DNA of 64,000 nt from Bog-756 sp963699085 (GTDB lineage: Bacteria; Actinomycetota; Acidimicrobiia; Acidimicrobiales; RAAP-2). The stretch lies in the NCBI GenBank assembly GCA_963699085.1, contig CAVOTH010000004.1, positions 496,001-560,000 of the forward strand. Direction: 5' to 3'. How positions within the stretch are numbered: the stretch's first letter is position 1; each line of letters starts with the position of its first letter. The translations under genes were made by a program, and so were the position numbers. Under the pieces are notes generated by a model, which was not told the origin of the DNA, searched no databases, and was given only the letters and a program-made list of their open reading frames with translations. Below are positions 1 through 8,962 of this stretch, piece by piece.

Positions 1-68
1 GCCTGGACCGGGGAATCGGTGCAATAGGCGGCTTGCGCTACGGGTATTCGTAGTGATCGGCTGCACGG

Positions 69-638
69 ATGACCACTTACCCCCCCCGGGTCGTTCTAAT
101 CCGCCACGGTGAGACGGCCTGGAGCCGGGATCGCCGCCACACCGGGCGTACCGATATCCCGCTCATTCCGGCGGGGGAGGCCGAGGCGGTCGCCCTCGCC
201 CCCCGCCTCGCCGATTGGAAGTTCAGTCGGGTTCTGGTCAGCCCCCTCACCCGGGCCAGGGAGACGGCGGACCTGGCCGGGCTCGAACGGACGGAGGTCA
301 CCCCGGATCTGATGGAGTGGGACTACGGCGACTACGAGGGGCGCACCACGTCGGCCATCCGGGAAGACCGGCCGGGCTGGGACCTGTTCGCCGATGGCGT
401 CCCCGGGGGTGAGACCCTCAGCCAAGTGGCCACCCGGACGGATCGGGTGATCGCCGCCATCCGAGCCGGGACCGGTGACGTGGCCTGCGTGGCCCACGCC
501 CACGTGCTGCGGGTCCTGGCGGTGCGTTGGCTGGGTGTGGACCCGGTTGCCGCCCGCTACCTGACGCTGGGGCCGGCATCGATCAGCGTGCTCGGATGGG
601 AACGCGAGCAGGCGGTCGTCGACCACTGGAATACCTGA
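69..638 (+). CDS. Histidine phosphatase family protein
   Basis: A 189-residue member of the histidine phosphatase (phosphoglycerate mutase-like) superfamily, soluble and probably cytoplasmic. The RHGET signature is at residues 12-16, so His13 is the likely phospho-acceptor, and the second catalytic histidine lies in VAHAHVLR near residue 143. The TGRTDIPL segment after the first motif is typical of the family. Its length matches small single-domain members. The substrate cannot be told from sequence; relatives include sugar-phosphate, cobalamin-pathway and housekeeping phosphatases. It stands alone and converges on the membrane-protein gene downstream. ATG start chosen because the conserved N-terminal strand begins directly after it. 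Confidence 0.9.
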   Translation: MTTYPPRVVLIRHGETAWSRDRRHTGRTDIPLIPAGEAEAVALAPRLADWKFSRVLVSPLTRARETADLAGLERTEVTPDLMEWDYGDYEGRTTSAIREDRPGWDLFADGVPGGETLSQVATRTDRVIAAIRAGTGDVACVAHAHVLRVLAVRWLGVDPVAARYLTLGPASISVLGWEREQAVVDHWNT

Positions 639-719
639 ACGGGGAGCCCACAGTGGAATGACCCGTGCTGTTCGCGCCGACCGGGGAATGTTCCGGCCCG
701 ACCGGGTCGGTGGCGGGGC

Positions 720-1865
720 TCACCCACCTCCCCGCTCGGGTTCCATGGGGATGGCACGGGGGCCTTGAGGCACCCCGGTCGGCCGGCGGTCCAGCGGCCG
801 GCTCGGCTCGAGTGACTCCCCCCGGAACAGCCGCCGGGGTCCGGTCCACTTGGCCGGAGGTGCGTTGTACTTGGCCGCCACGGCGTAGGCGGTGGACTCG
901 TAGTTGACCCGCCAACCCCGGAAATGGGCCCATGCCTCGTCCGCCGGGCGGGAGGTGGCGAACCCGACCGCCACCAATCGGTCCCGGGCTTGGTTGAACT
1001 GCGCTTCGGTGAGGACGAGGGGGTCGTCGGGCTGGGGATCGGGATCAAAGGGGATGCGGGTGGCCTGGGCGATGTCGCGTAGGCAGGTGAAGCCCATCCG
1101 GATGCACATCCGGGCTTCCATGGGAGCACCGTCGGGGTCTATGGAGAGTAAGAGCGCTCCTGCGTCCATCACGGCGATGAGGCTCACGATCCACGAGTTC
1201 AGCAAACGGGGGGACCGCAGATACAGGAGTGACGGGTAGGTGGTGTGGCTCTCGGCGACGTCGGCGGCCCAGCGCTCCCACTCGGCGAACAGGTTGGGGA
1301 GGTTGTCCACCGATCCGACCAGTTGGTGACGGATCAGGAGCTCCGGCCCCCAGGCGGGGGCCCCGGCCCGGCTCTCGAGCAGTGTCACCAGCGTCTCACG
1401 ACGGTTGTAGGCGGCATAGAGGGTGGGGAGATAGGCGATCTGGAGGGCGACGAGGACCAAACCGGTAGCGGCGGCCACGAAGTCGACCACCTTCGAGCCC
1501 TCGCCGTGGGACAGGGTGAACCCGAGTGTGAAGACCGAAGAGCCCGCCTCGGAGAAGGCCTGGGCCATGGTCTGGCTCCCGATTCCCCAGTTGATCAGGG
1601 TGAACCCGAGCACGGCCATGGCCAGCCACGTCGTCAGGAGGACGATAAGGGCGACCGGTTCGCTCAGGGCCAGCACCTTGTCCTGGGAGGCGAAGGTCCG
1701 GGGGAGAAGGGCGAGGCGCCGGAACAACCCCCGCACCGCCATCATCGGATAGGTCAGTCGACTGGTGGCCGCCCGAGGGACGATCAACACGGTCAGGACG
1801 CTGTAGGCGTCGGCCAGGAGCACGACGACACCCATGACCAGCACGACCAGGCGCAGAGCGGTCAC
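720..1865 (-). CDS. Ion-channel-like integral membrane protein
   Basis: A 381-residue membrane protein. Hydrophobic segments lie at about residues 4-30, 70-93 and 127-150. Between the second and third is a short re-entrant-looking stretch with TLGF at 113-116, resembling a potassium-channel pore loop and selectivity filter (TxGF/Y). The remaining 230 residues are soluble, with no domain I recognise. The arrangement suggests a two-TM-type channel with an extra N-terminal helix, but ion specificity is inference. The start is GTG. The gene lies 19 nt downstream of the Rrf2 regulator on the same strand, so the two are probably co-transcribed. Confidence 0.6.
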   Translation of the reverse strand: MTALRLVVLVMGVVVLLADAYSVLTVLIVPRAATSRLTYPMMAVRGLFRRLALLPRTFASQDKVLALSEPVALIVLLTTWLAMAVLGFTLINWGIGSQTMAQAFSEAGSSVFTLGFTLSHGEGSKVVDFVAAATGLVLVALQIAYLPTLYAAYNRRETLVTLLESRAGAPAWGPELLIRHQLVGSVDNLPNLFAEWERWAADVAESHTTYPSLLYLRSPRLLNSWIVSLIAVMDAGALLLSIDPDGAPMEARMCIRMGFTCLRDIAQATRIPFDPDPQPDDPLVLTEAQFNQARDRLVAVGFATSRPADEAWAHFRGWRVNYESTAYAVAAKYNAPPAKWTGPRRLFRGESLEPSRPLDRRPTGVPQGPRAIPMEPERGGG

Positions 1866-1884
1866 AGCCCGGTGACGAGGCGGA

Positions 1885-2340
1885 TCAGACGACCACGTCG
1901 CGCGCCGCGGGCGCCCGGCCCTGGGCGCGGGCGACCATGTCCGCCAGGTTGAACGACTCGAGGTGGGTGCGCATGTGCTCGCCCACGTCGGCCCACACGG
2001 TCAGAAGGACGCATTGGCCCTCATGATCGCAGGCACCGTTTTCGTGGGGGACGCCGAAGTCGCCGGCCACGATGGGTCCGTCGACAGCGGACACGATCTG
2101 GGAGAGCGAGATCTCCTCCGGCGGTCGGGCCAGCACGTAGCCTCCGCCCACGCCGCGCTTGGATCGGACCAGCCCGGCACCTTTCAGGGCGAGCAGGATC
2201 TGCTCGAGATAGGGCTGAGGGAGCCCGGTGCGCTCGGCGATATCGCGGACCGCGGTAGGGGCGTCCCCTTCAGCGTCGGCGTGCAGTGCCAACGAGAGGA
2301 GGGCGCGACTCGCGTAGTCCCCGCGTGTGGATACCTTCAC
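1885..2340 (-). CDS. Rrf2 family transcriptional regulator
   Basis: A 151-residue Rrf2-type repressor. It opens with the usual MKVSTRGDYASRALL helix, has the winged helix-turn-helix over about residues 28-72 (GLPQPYLEQILLALKGAGLV, then the KRGVGGGY wing), and a C-terminal dimer helix. Iron-sulfur members such as IscR and NsrR carry three cysteines; here only Cys104 and Cys110 (C-x5-C) are present and the third position is not cysteine. Any cluster would therefore be ligated differently, or the protein senses thiol state. It heads a probable two-gene operon with the channel-like protein and has a leaderless-type promoter. GTG start. Confidence 0.9.
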   Translation of the reverse strand: MKVSTRGDYASRALLSLALHADAEGDAPTAVRDIAERTGLPQPYLEQILLALKGAGLVRSKRGVGGGYVLARPPEEISLSQIVSAVDGPIVAGDFGVPHENGACDHEGQCVLLTVWADVGEHMRTHLESFNLADMVARAQGRAPAARDVVV

Positions 2341-2346
2341 AGACCC

Positions 2347-2352
2347 ATGCTA
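2347..2352 (-). promoter_or_regulatory. Putative leaderless -10 box (TAGCAT) of the Rrf2 gene
   Basis: On the minus strand TAGCAT lies 6 nt before the GTG start of the Rrf2 gene. This fits an actinobacterial TAnnnT -10 element whose transcript begins at or next to the start codon. No good -35 is visible. Confidence 0.45.
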
Positions 2353-2417
2353 TTGCCTGTACCCCGTTACCGGGCAGAAGCTACCGCCCCGCCGAGGCGG
2401 TGCAGCACGGCCCGCGG

Positions 2418-3092
2418 TCAGCGTCCGCCGAGCTTGCCGGCAGCGAGGTCCTCGGCCATGGCCCACCCGAAGGTGACCAGTCGTCCGCCGGCGGGAACAT
2501 CGATGCTCTCGAAGAAGGCGCAGTAGGTCGACGCCGGCTCCGACTTGGGGCTGGCGAAGTCGAACCCACCGGCCTCGAGGCCGTCGGTGACTACCACGAA
2601 GGTGCGGTCGTCGATCCTTCCGTCGGCGCCGAAGCGCTTGGCCAGTCGGCGCCCCCAGGCACGTTCCTCGCCGGTTGCCTTCTGGTCAGGAGCAGGGACC
2701 ACGTCGGTCAGCCCGGCGAAGGCCTTGAAGCCATCAGGCCCGAGCAGCCGGGTGCCGACCAGGACATCCTCGTCCGGGAAGGCCAAGAGGGCCCGACGGT
2801 ACTTGTCGCCCATCATCGACCGGAGCACGGTGTCGGCCCGGGAGGTGCGGTCCACCGTGGCCAGTCCGATCAGGAGCGAGGGCGTTCCCCCGATTCGCTC
2901 GAGGGTGGAGAAGGAGTAGCCACGAAGCTTCGTCCCTTCGCGGGCACGGGTGACGAGCACCCATTCCTCCCGTTGTTTCGACAGGAATCCGATATCGAAG
3001 CGAGGCTCGCGCTCGGCGCACAGATCGGCCATTTCGGCCAACTCAGCGTCACTGATCGACGTGCAATCCTTGGTCTCCACCTGGATGGACAT
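2418..3092 (-). CDS. Conserved hypothetical protein
   Basis: A 224-residue soluble protein that I do not recognise. It has no signal peptide or membrane segment and is acidic, with mixed alpha/beta character (for example SFSTLERIGGTPSLLIGLATV and RTFVVVTDGLEAGGFDFA). The composition and lack of repeats suggest a compact globular domain. The ATG start is preceded on the minus strand by GAGGAG about 13 nt upstream. It lies 261 bp beyond the end of dnaE on the same strand, so it could be read from its own promoter or from dnaE. An antisense extension of the broken dnaE frame overlaps it, but that is an artefact of the dnaE frameshift. Confidence 0.75.
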   Translation of the reverse strand: MSIQVETKDCTSISDAELAEMADLCAEREPRFDIGFLSKQREEWVLVTRAREGTKLRGYSFSTLERIGGTPSLLIGLATVDRTSRADTVLRSMMGDKYRRALLAFPDEDVLVGTRLLGPDGFKAFAGLTDVVPAPDQKATGEERAWGRRLAKRFGADGRIDDRTFVVVTDGLEAGGFDFASPKSEPASTYCAFFESIDVPAGGRLVTFGWAMAEDLAAGKLGGR

Positions 3093-3353
3093 AGGCCGTT
3101 CCGTACTCCTCTATCTCCCTGCGTCCTCATCCCCCGCACCTGGTCGGCCGTAGAAACCGTGACGTGCCGCCGCAGGGCTGGGGCCTCGTCACGGATCATC
3201 CACGCCAGATGCCGTTCAATGATTTTACGGGATTTCGACGGCCCTGTCGTATCCGGGTCCGATTTGTGATGCCGCGACGCTCTGACCAGGGACGGGACCG
3301 GAAGCTGCAACGACGTCCGGTCGACAGAGCGTCCCGTCGCTGTGACCCGGAGT

Positions 3354-6300
3354 TCAGGATTGTATGGCGTGGGGACCGAGCAGCACCCGTAGTTCCCCAT
3401 GAGTCCGCGGCTCGAGTCGACGTTGAACTCCGAGGGCAGGCGGAGCACCTTGTCGCCCACCAAGAGGAGAACCGACGAGTGCCCCGGATGCTCGGAGAGG
3501 AGTCGTTTGAGGTTCTCCACGATGCGATCGGTCAGGGTGCCGAGCGGCAAGGAGATCCGCAGGTCACGCAGCCCGTCGGCGACCAGCTCCGGCCGGTGGA
3601 CCTCCATGGCGACCAGCTTCAGGCGCTCGTCGCGCATGTCGAGGCGGGCCTTCACCACGACGATGGCGTCGTCGTCGAGCAGCGCTCCGTAGTCGGCCAT
3701 CGTCTTCGGGAAGACGAACGTCTCGATCGAGGCGTTGAGGTCCTCCAGCACGAAGGTCGCCATCAGGTCGCCCTTTTTTGTGTAGCGGCGCTGGAGCTCG
3801 GTGATGACTCCGCCGACCACCTTGACCCCTCCACCGTCGTAGCCGGAGACGGCCATGGCGTCCTGGTCGACGTCACGGAGCTCGGCCAGGCTGCAGTCGG
3901 TCAGGCGGGACAGCGAGCCCTCCAGGCCCATGAGCGGGTGGTCGCTGATGTAGAGCCCGAGCATCTCTTTTTCGAAGGCCAGCCGCAGCGCCTTGTCGAA
4001 CTCGCTGTCGGGTATCGGGAGCCGGGTATCGGCGAATCCGGAGGTCTGCCCCTCGGCTTCGACCTCTAGCGTGGCGAATAGCGACATCACCCCGGCGTCG
4101 TGCTCGCGGCGGCGTTCGAGGGTGCGGTCGACGATCTCCTCGAAGACGAGGAACAGGCCTTGGCGGGCGTGTCCCATGGAGTCGAAGGCGCCGGCCTTGA
4201 TCAGCGACTCGATGGTCCGCTTGTTTAGGACCTGAGGGTCGACCCGTTGGCAGAAGTCGTAGAAGTCGATGAAGCGTCCGCCGAGCTCCCGTTCGGCCAC
4301 GATGAGGGCGACGAGGGCTTCGCCCACATTGCGCACGGCGGCGAGTCCGAAGGTGATCGCACCGGGGCTGTCACCGGAAGTGCCGATGGCACCCTCGCCG
4401 GCGGTGAAGTCCGGGGTGAACTCGCCGAGCGACCGGTTGACGTCGGGCACCAGTACCTCGATACCGAGCGACCGGCACTCACCGAGGTAGATGGCGGTCT
4501 TGTCCTTGTTGTCCTTGACCGAGGTGAGCAGGCTGGCGAAGTACTCCACCGGGAAGTGGGCCTTGAGCCATGCCGTCTGGTAGGCGATGAATCCGTAGCC
4601 ATAGGAGTGGGACTTGTTGAAGGCGTAGTCGGCGAACGGCTCGATGATGTCGAAGAGCGTGGTGCCGAGCTCTTCGCCGTAGCCCTCGGCGGCGCAGCCG
4701 GCGACGAACTTTTCACGCTCTGCCTGAATGAGGACGCGGTTCTTCTTGCCGCACGCCTTGCGCAGGTTGTCGGCCTCCGCCAGCGTGTACCCGGCGAACT
4801 TCTGGGCGACCCGCATGACCGACTCCTGGTAGATCATCAAGCCGTAGGTGTCGGCCAGTATCGCCTCGAGGTCGGGATGCTCGTAGGTGACCGGTTGGCG
4901 GCCGTTCTTGCGGTCTGCGTAGTCCCGGTGCATGTTGGCCGCCATCGGGCCGGGCCGGTACAGCGCCACCAGGGCGGCAACGTCATCGAAGGTGGTGGGG
5001 GCGAGCGACCGCATGAGGGAGCGCATCGGGCCGCCCTCGAGCTGGAAGACGCCCATCGAGTCTCCCTTGCGCAGCATGTCGAACGTCGCCTCGTCGTCGA
5101 GGGCGACGTTGTCGATATCGGGACGGGAGCCGGTCGATATCTCGATCAGGTCGAGGGATCGCTCGATGACCGAGAGGTTGCGCAGGCCGAGAAAGTCCAT
5201 CTTGAGAAGCCCCAGGTCTTCGACTCCGTGCATCTCGTACTGGGTGACGATCGGTGCGTCATCGGGATTGGCGTTGTCGGGCTTGCGTTGGATCGGGACG
5301 TACTCGGTGAGCGGTTGGTCGGTGATGACCACCGCGGCGGCATGGATCCCATCGCCCCGACGGAGTCCCTCGAGTCCTTTGGCCACGTCGATGACTCGCT
5401 TGGCCTCGGGGTCGGAGTCGTACATGGTCCGCAACTCGGCGGCGAGTGCGAACCCTTCCTCGAATCCTTCCGTCTTGGCCAGGCATGCGGCCAGTGGAGT
5501 GTCGCGGCCCATGAGAAGCGGGGGCATGGCCTTGGCGATCTTGTCGCCCACGATGTATGGCAAGCCGAGCACGCGCGAGGCATCCCGCACGGCGGCCCGG
5601 GCCTTGATGGTGGAGAAGGTCACGATCTGGGCGACGTGGTCGGATCCGTAGCGTTCGGCCGCGTACTTGATCATGTCGCCGCGGTAGCGCTCGTCGAAGT
5701 CCATGTCGATATCGGGCATCTGGATGCGGCCCGGATTGAGGAACCGCTCGAACAGGAGGTCGTACTTGATGGGGTCGAGGTCGACGATCTGGAGGCAGTA
5801 GGCCACGCAGCATCCGGCGGCGGAGCCGCGGCCGGGGCCGACGCGGATGCGACGGGACCGGGCGAACCGGATCAGGTCCCAGACCACCAGGAAGTACGCG
5901 CTGAACCCCATACTGGCGATGACGTCGAGCTCGTACTCCAGCCGTTCCATCACCGCTGACGGGATGGGCATGCCGTAGCGCTCCTTGGCGCCTTCGATGC
6001 TCAGGTGGCGGAGGTAGGCGGCGGCACGCAGCTCGTACACGTCGCCGGTGAACTCGGGAGGCACGGGGAACTGTGGCAGGCTCGGCTTGCCGAACTCGAT
6101 CTCCACCGAGGCCCGCTCGGCGATGACCAGTGTGTTGTCGCACGCTTCGGGGAGCTCGCGGAAGAGGTGGCGCATCTCTGCGGCCGACTTGAGGTAGTGC
6201 TCCTCGCCTTCGAACTTGAACCGCTTGGGGTCGTCGATGAGGGCACCGGTCTGCACGCAGAGGAGGGCGTCGTGGGCGACATGGTCCTCACGGTGGGTGT

Positions 6301-6969
6301 AGTGGCTGTCGTTGGTGGCGAGGAGCGGTGCCCCGATGCGATGGGCTATCTCGACGAGTGCCGGGTTGGTCTTGTGTTGCTCAGGGAGCCCGTGGTCCTG
6401 TATCTCCACGTAGAGATTGCCCTTGCCGAAGATGTCCTGGAGGCGCCCGGCCAGCATTTCGGCCTTCACCTGATCGTCGGCGAGCAGCGCCTGGAGGACG
6501 ACGCCACCCAGGCACCCGGTTGTGGCGATGAGGCCCGATGCGTGACGCTCGAGGAGCTCCCAGTCGAGGCGGGGTTTGTAGTAGTAACCCTCGAGGTACG
6601 CCGCCGAGGACAGCTTCAACAGATTGCGGTAGCCCTCGTTCGACTCGGCCAGCAGGGTCAGGTGGTAGTAGAGCTTCTCACCACCACCGGTGTCACCACC
6701 GGTGTCGTCGACCTTCCCCGACGCACCGGTCGCTCGTGCCGGGACTCGCCGGCCATGTAGGCCTCGGTTCCGATCACCGGGTTGATCCCGGCCTTGCGGC
6801 AGGCGGCGTAGAAGTCGAGGACTCCGTACATGTTGCCGTGATCGGTGATTCCGAGGGCGGGCTGACCGTCGGCGACAGCTGCCTCCACCAGGTCCTTTAC
6901 CCGCGCCGCCCCATCCAACATCGAGAACTCGGTGTGGGTGTGGAGATGGGTGAACGAGCGTGCGGCCAA
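3354..6969 (-). CDS. dnaE: DNA polymerase III alpha subunit (two apparent frameshifts)
   Basis: Replicative polymerase of the DnaE1 class, about 1205 residues when restored. The PHP domain starts at FTHLHTHTEFSMLDG (residues 6-20). The catalytic core shows GPGRGSAAG (about 378-386) and PDIDMDF (about 419-425, catalytic aspartates), followed by finger, beta-binding and OB-fold regions. TTG start at 6969. The frame is broken twice: after residue 85 at a run of four Cs on the plus strand (6716-6719), and near the end at 3395-3398. Adding one G to each run on the coding strand gives a smooth protein ending GLMGELRVLLGPHAIQS with a TGA at 3356-3354. Because the gene is essential, sequence errors are likelier than a real pseudogene. 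Confidence 0.9.
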
Positions 6970-7007
6970 CGTCCCTGTGCGCCTTCCTCGGTTCGGTCGC
7001 CTGGGCC

Positions 7008-7049
7008 TGTGGAGAGTGCCCCGGAAGGCTGTCCACAGGCTGTGGACGA
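7008..7049. promoter_or_regulatory. Cluster of three DnaA-box-like 9-mers upstream of dnaE
   Basis: Between dnaE and the acetyltransferase are three near matches to the actinobacterial DnaA box TTGTCCACA: the complement of TGTGGAGAG (7008-7016), CTGTCCACA (7029-7037), and the complement of TGTGGACGA (7041-7049). The last two form a perfect GTCCACA/TGTGGAC inverted repeat with a 3-nt spacer. They lie about 40-80 bp upstream of the dnaE start. DnaA control of dnaE is an inference. Confidence 0.4.
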
Positions 7050-7149
7050 GTTACAGCGTTGTGATTCCGACGATACGCGCGACCCGAACCCGCCCGAGGG
7101 GGTGGCCTGCTGACCTGGGCCGGGGCCGCTGTCGGGTGGCACCTTGGGG

Positions 7150-7746
7150 CTAGAGCTCCCGAACGACCCGGGCCGGCGCCCCGACGGCGAGCACCCCAGC
7201 CGGCAGATCGCGACTGACGACGGCTCCGGCGCCGACCACAGTGTCCGGCCCGATGGTCACGCCGGGCAGGACGATCACGCCGCCCCCGAGCCACACGTTG
7301 TCGCCGAGGCCGATGGGGGAGGCGTGCTCCCACTTATCGCGGCGAAGGTCTGGATCCAGCGGGTGGATCGGCGTGAGCAGCTGGACGTTCGGGCCGATCT
7401 GGCAGTCGGTCCCGATGGTGATCGGGGCCACGTCGAGGGCCACCAGCCCGAAGTTCACGAACGTCCGGTCACCGATAGCGATATGGGCGCCGTAGTCGCA
7501 GAAGAAGGGGGCGCGGATCGTGACGTCTACCCCGACCGAGCCGAGCAGGCGATCGAGGATTCTCCGCTGGCCGGCCTTGTCGGCAGCGGGTGTGGCGTTG
7601 AACGCCTCCATCAAACGGTGGGCGTCCGCCTGTTCGGCGACGATCCTGGGGTCGTCGGCGATGTAGAGCCCGCATGCCAGCATCTGTTCATACATGTTCG
7701 GTGGAACGGCAGCGGGTCCGGCGCTGTGGTCGTCAGTCATGGGCAC
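7150..7746 (-). CDS. Sugar O-acetyltransferase (maltose/nodulation type)
   Basis: A 198-residue left-handed beta-helix acetyltransferase of the Maa/LacA/NodL group, moving acetyl from acetyl-CoA to a sugar hydroxyl. The N-terminal helical cap includes MYEQMLACGLYIADDP. Hexapeptide repeats run from about residue 75 to the end (IAIGDRTFVNFG, ITIGTDCQIGPNV, IGLGDNVWLGGGVIVLPGVTIG, VVGAGAVVSRDLP). TPIHPL contains the conserved catalytic histidine. Length matches the family. The acceptor sugar cannot be deduced. It is divergent from the SRPBCC gene across a 140-bp interval that holds a 27-bp tandem repeat. Confidence 0.9.
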   Translation of the reverse strand: MPMTDDHSAGPAAVPPNMYEQMLACGLYIADDPRIVAEQADAHRLMEAFNATPAADKAGQRRILDRLLGSVGVDVTIRAPFFCDYGAHIAIGDRTFVNFGLVALDVAPITIGTDCQIGPNVQLLTPIHPLDPDLRRDKWEHASPIGLGDNVWLGGGVIVLPGVTIGPDTVVGAGAVVSRDLPAGVLAVGAPARVVREL

Positions 7747-7760
7747 CCATCTTCCTCCAT

Positions 7761-7865
7761 CACCGCGCTCGACGCGACGACCCCGCTCACCGCGCTCGAC
7801 GCGACGACCCCGCTCACCGCGCTCGACGCGACGACCGCGCTCACCGCGCTCGACGCGACGACCGT
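7761..7865. repeat. 27-bp tandem repeat, about 3.9 copies
   Basis: Copies start at 7761, 7788, 7815 and 7842. The unit begins CACCGCGCTCGACGCGACGA. Copies 1 and 2 are identical, copy 3 has one substitution, and copy 4 diverges in its last bases. The array fills most of the divergent intergenic region between the acetyltransferase and the SRPBCC gene, so it sits where both promoters should be. There are no unique spacers, so it is not a CRISPR. Confidence 0.9.
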
Positions 7866-7886
7866 TGTCCGTGTCACGATCGGAAG

Positions 7887-8360
7887 ATGGAATCAGAACG
7901 CATCGAAGTGGAACGCACCATCGGTGCCGAGCCGGCAGAGGTGTTCGCCCTGTTGTGCGACCCGAAGGGCCACGTGGCCATCGACAGCTCGGGGATGCTG
8001 ATGTCCGCGACGGGCGACCCGGTGGGCGGTGTCGGCGACACGTTCGTGGTCCACATGGATCGTGAGGCTCTCAACGACTACCCGATGGGCCAGTACGACG
8101 TCACGGTCAACATCATCACGTTCGAGCTGGACCGGGAGATCGCCTGGACCGTGCAAGGCGCGATCAAGCCCCACATCGGTCATGTGTACGGCTACGTCCT
8201 CGAGCCGACGGAGGGCGGCACCAAGGTGACCTCGTACTACGACTGGTCGGGAATCGACCCGGTGTGGCGGGAGGCCGGAATCTTTCCGATCCTGTCGGAA
8301 GGGGCACTGCGGGCGACCCTCGGGATCCTGTCCCGGACCGTGGCCCCGACCCCGGGTTGA
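7887..8360 (+). CDS. SRPBCC family protein
   Basis: A 157-residue START/SRPBCC-fold protein (polyketide cyclase/dehydrase type). Typical features are the opening EVERTIGAEPAEVFALLCDP strand-helix segment, a central VGDTFVVHM strand, and the terminal TKVTSYYDWSGIDPVW strand followed by the long C-terminal helix that covers the hydrophobic cavity. Such proteins bind small hydrophobic ligands; the ligand here is unknown. The ATG at 7887 is preferred because the fold begins directly there. The frame stays open upstream through the tandem repeat, but that would add only arginine-rich repeats. It converges on bpa. Confidence 0.85.
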   Translation: MESERIEVERTIGAEPAEVFALLCDPKGHVAIDSSGMLMSATGDPVGGVGDTFVVHMDREALNDYPMGQYDVTVNIITFELDREIAWTVQGAIKPHIGHVYGYVLEPTEGGTKVTSYYDWSGIDPVWREAGIFPILSEGALRATLGILSRTVAPTPG

Positions 8361-8425
8361 CCCGCGCCAGCCTGTGCCTGCGCCCCTGATCAGTTCAGGC
8401 TCACCCGACCATGAGTGCCGGATCC

Positions 8426-8962
8426 CTACAGGTACGTGCCAGGACGTCCGTCAGTCGGGCTCCCACCGCCGGTAAGGGATCGCTGGCGCATCTCGTCGAG
8501 CTGGGCGCGGGCCGCCACCTGCTGGGCGACGAGCGTGGCCTGAATGCCGTGGAAGAGCCCTTCCAGCCAACCGACCAGCTGGGCGTGGGCGATACGGAGT
8601 TCGGCATCCGACGGGGTGTCGGAGTCAAAGGGGATGGACACCCGGTCGAGCTCGGCGGCCAGATCGGGGGAGAGGCCGTCGGCCAGCTCGCGGATCGACT
8701 GTTCGTAGATCTCGCGCAGTCGGCCGCGACTTGCCTCGTCGAGCGGGGCCTGGCGGACCTCCTCCAAGAGCTGCTTGACCATGGATCCGATCCGCAGCAG
8801 CTTGGCCGGCTGCTCGATGGATTCCTTCTGTTCCTCGATCGCCCCGTCGGCGGCGTCGCCTTCGACTGCGGTGGCTGCTGCTGCGTCCGGGTCGAGGACC
8901 TCGGGCCGCAGTGCCTCGAGGGCGTCCGGGTCGGTGGTGGTCAGGGGTGCGTCTTCGGTCAC
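8426..8962 (-). CDS. bpa: Bacterial proteasome activator
   Basis: A 178-residue protein of the Bpa/PafE family (DUF2587), the ATP-independent ring activator of the actinobacterial 20S proteasome. The conserved helical core runs from about residue 50 (KLLRIGSMVKQLLEEVR) through DAELRIAHAQLVGWLEGLFHGIQ. The C-terminus is GTYL, equivalent to the GQYL tail that docks in the proteasome alpha ring and opens its gate. The N-terminus is acidic and Ala-rich. GTG start at 8962 is supported by GGAGGAGA upstream, and its GTGA overlaps the stop of the phosphodiesterase gene, so translation is probably coupled. It implies a Pup/proteasome system elsewhere in the genome. Confidence 0.93.
   Translation of the reverse strand: MTEDAPLTTTDPDALEALRPEVLDPDAAAATAVEGDAADGAIEEQKESIEQPAKLLRIGSMVKQLLEEVRQAPLDEASRGRLREIYEQSIRELADGLSPDLAAELDRVSIPFDSDTPSDAELRIAHAQLVGWLEGLFHGIQATLVAQQVAARAQLDEMRQRSLTGGGSPTDGRPGTYL

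Noticed and set aside
639..719. Possible terminator between the convergent histidine phosphatase and channel genes
   Set aside because: A short stem (CCGAC/GTCGG) exists, but there is no T-run and similar stems occur by chance at this GC content.
2870..3353. Continuation of the broken dnaE frame past the true end into the next gene
   Set aside because: The protein past the G-run at 3395-3398 has no similarity to DnaE; a one-base repair ends the gene at 3354.
4247..5959. Plus-strand 570-codon open frame antisense to dnaE
   Set aside because: It is the complement of highly conserved dnaE sequence and its product has antisense-like composition (Val/Gly/Asp/His-rich).
7761..7865. Possible CRISPR array
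   Set aside because: Units are directly contiguous with no spacers, and there are no cas genes; it is a simple tandem repeat.
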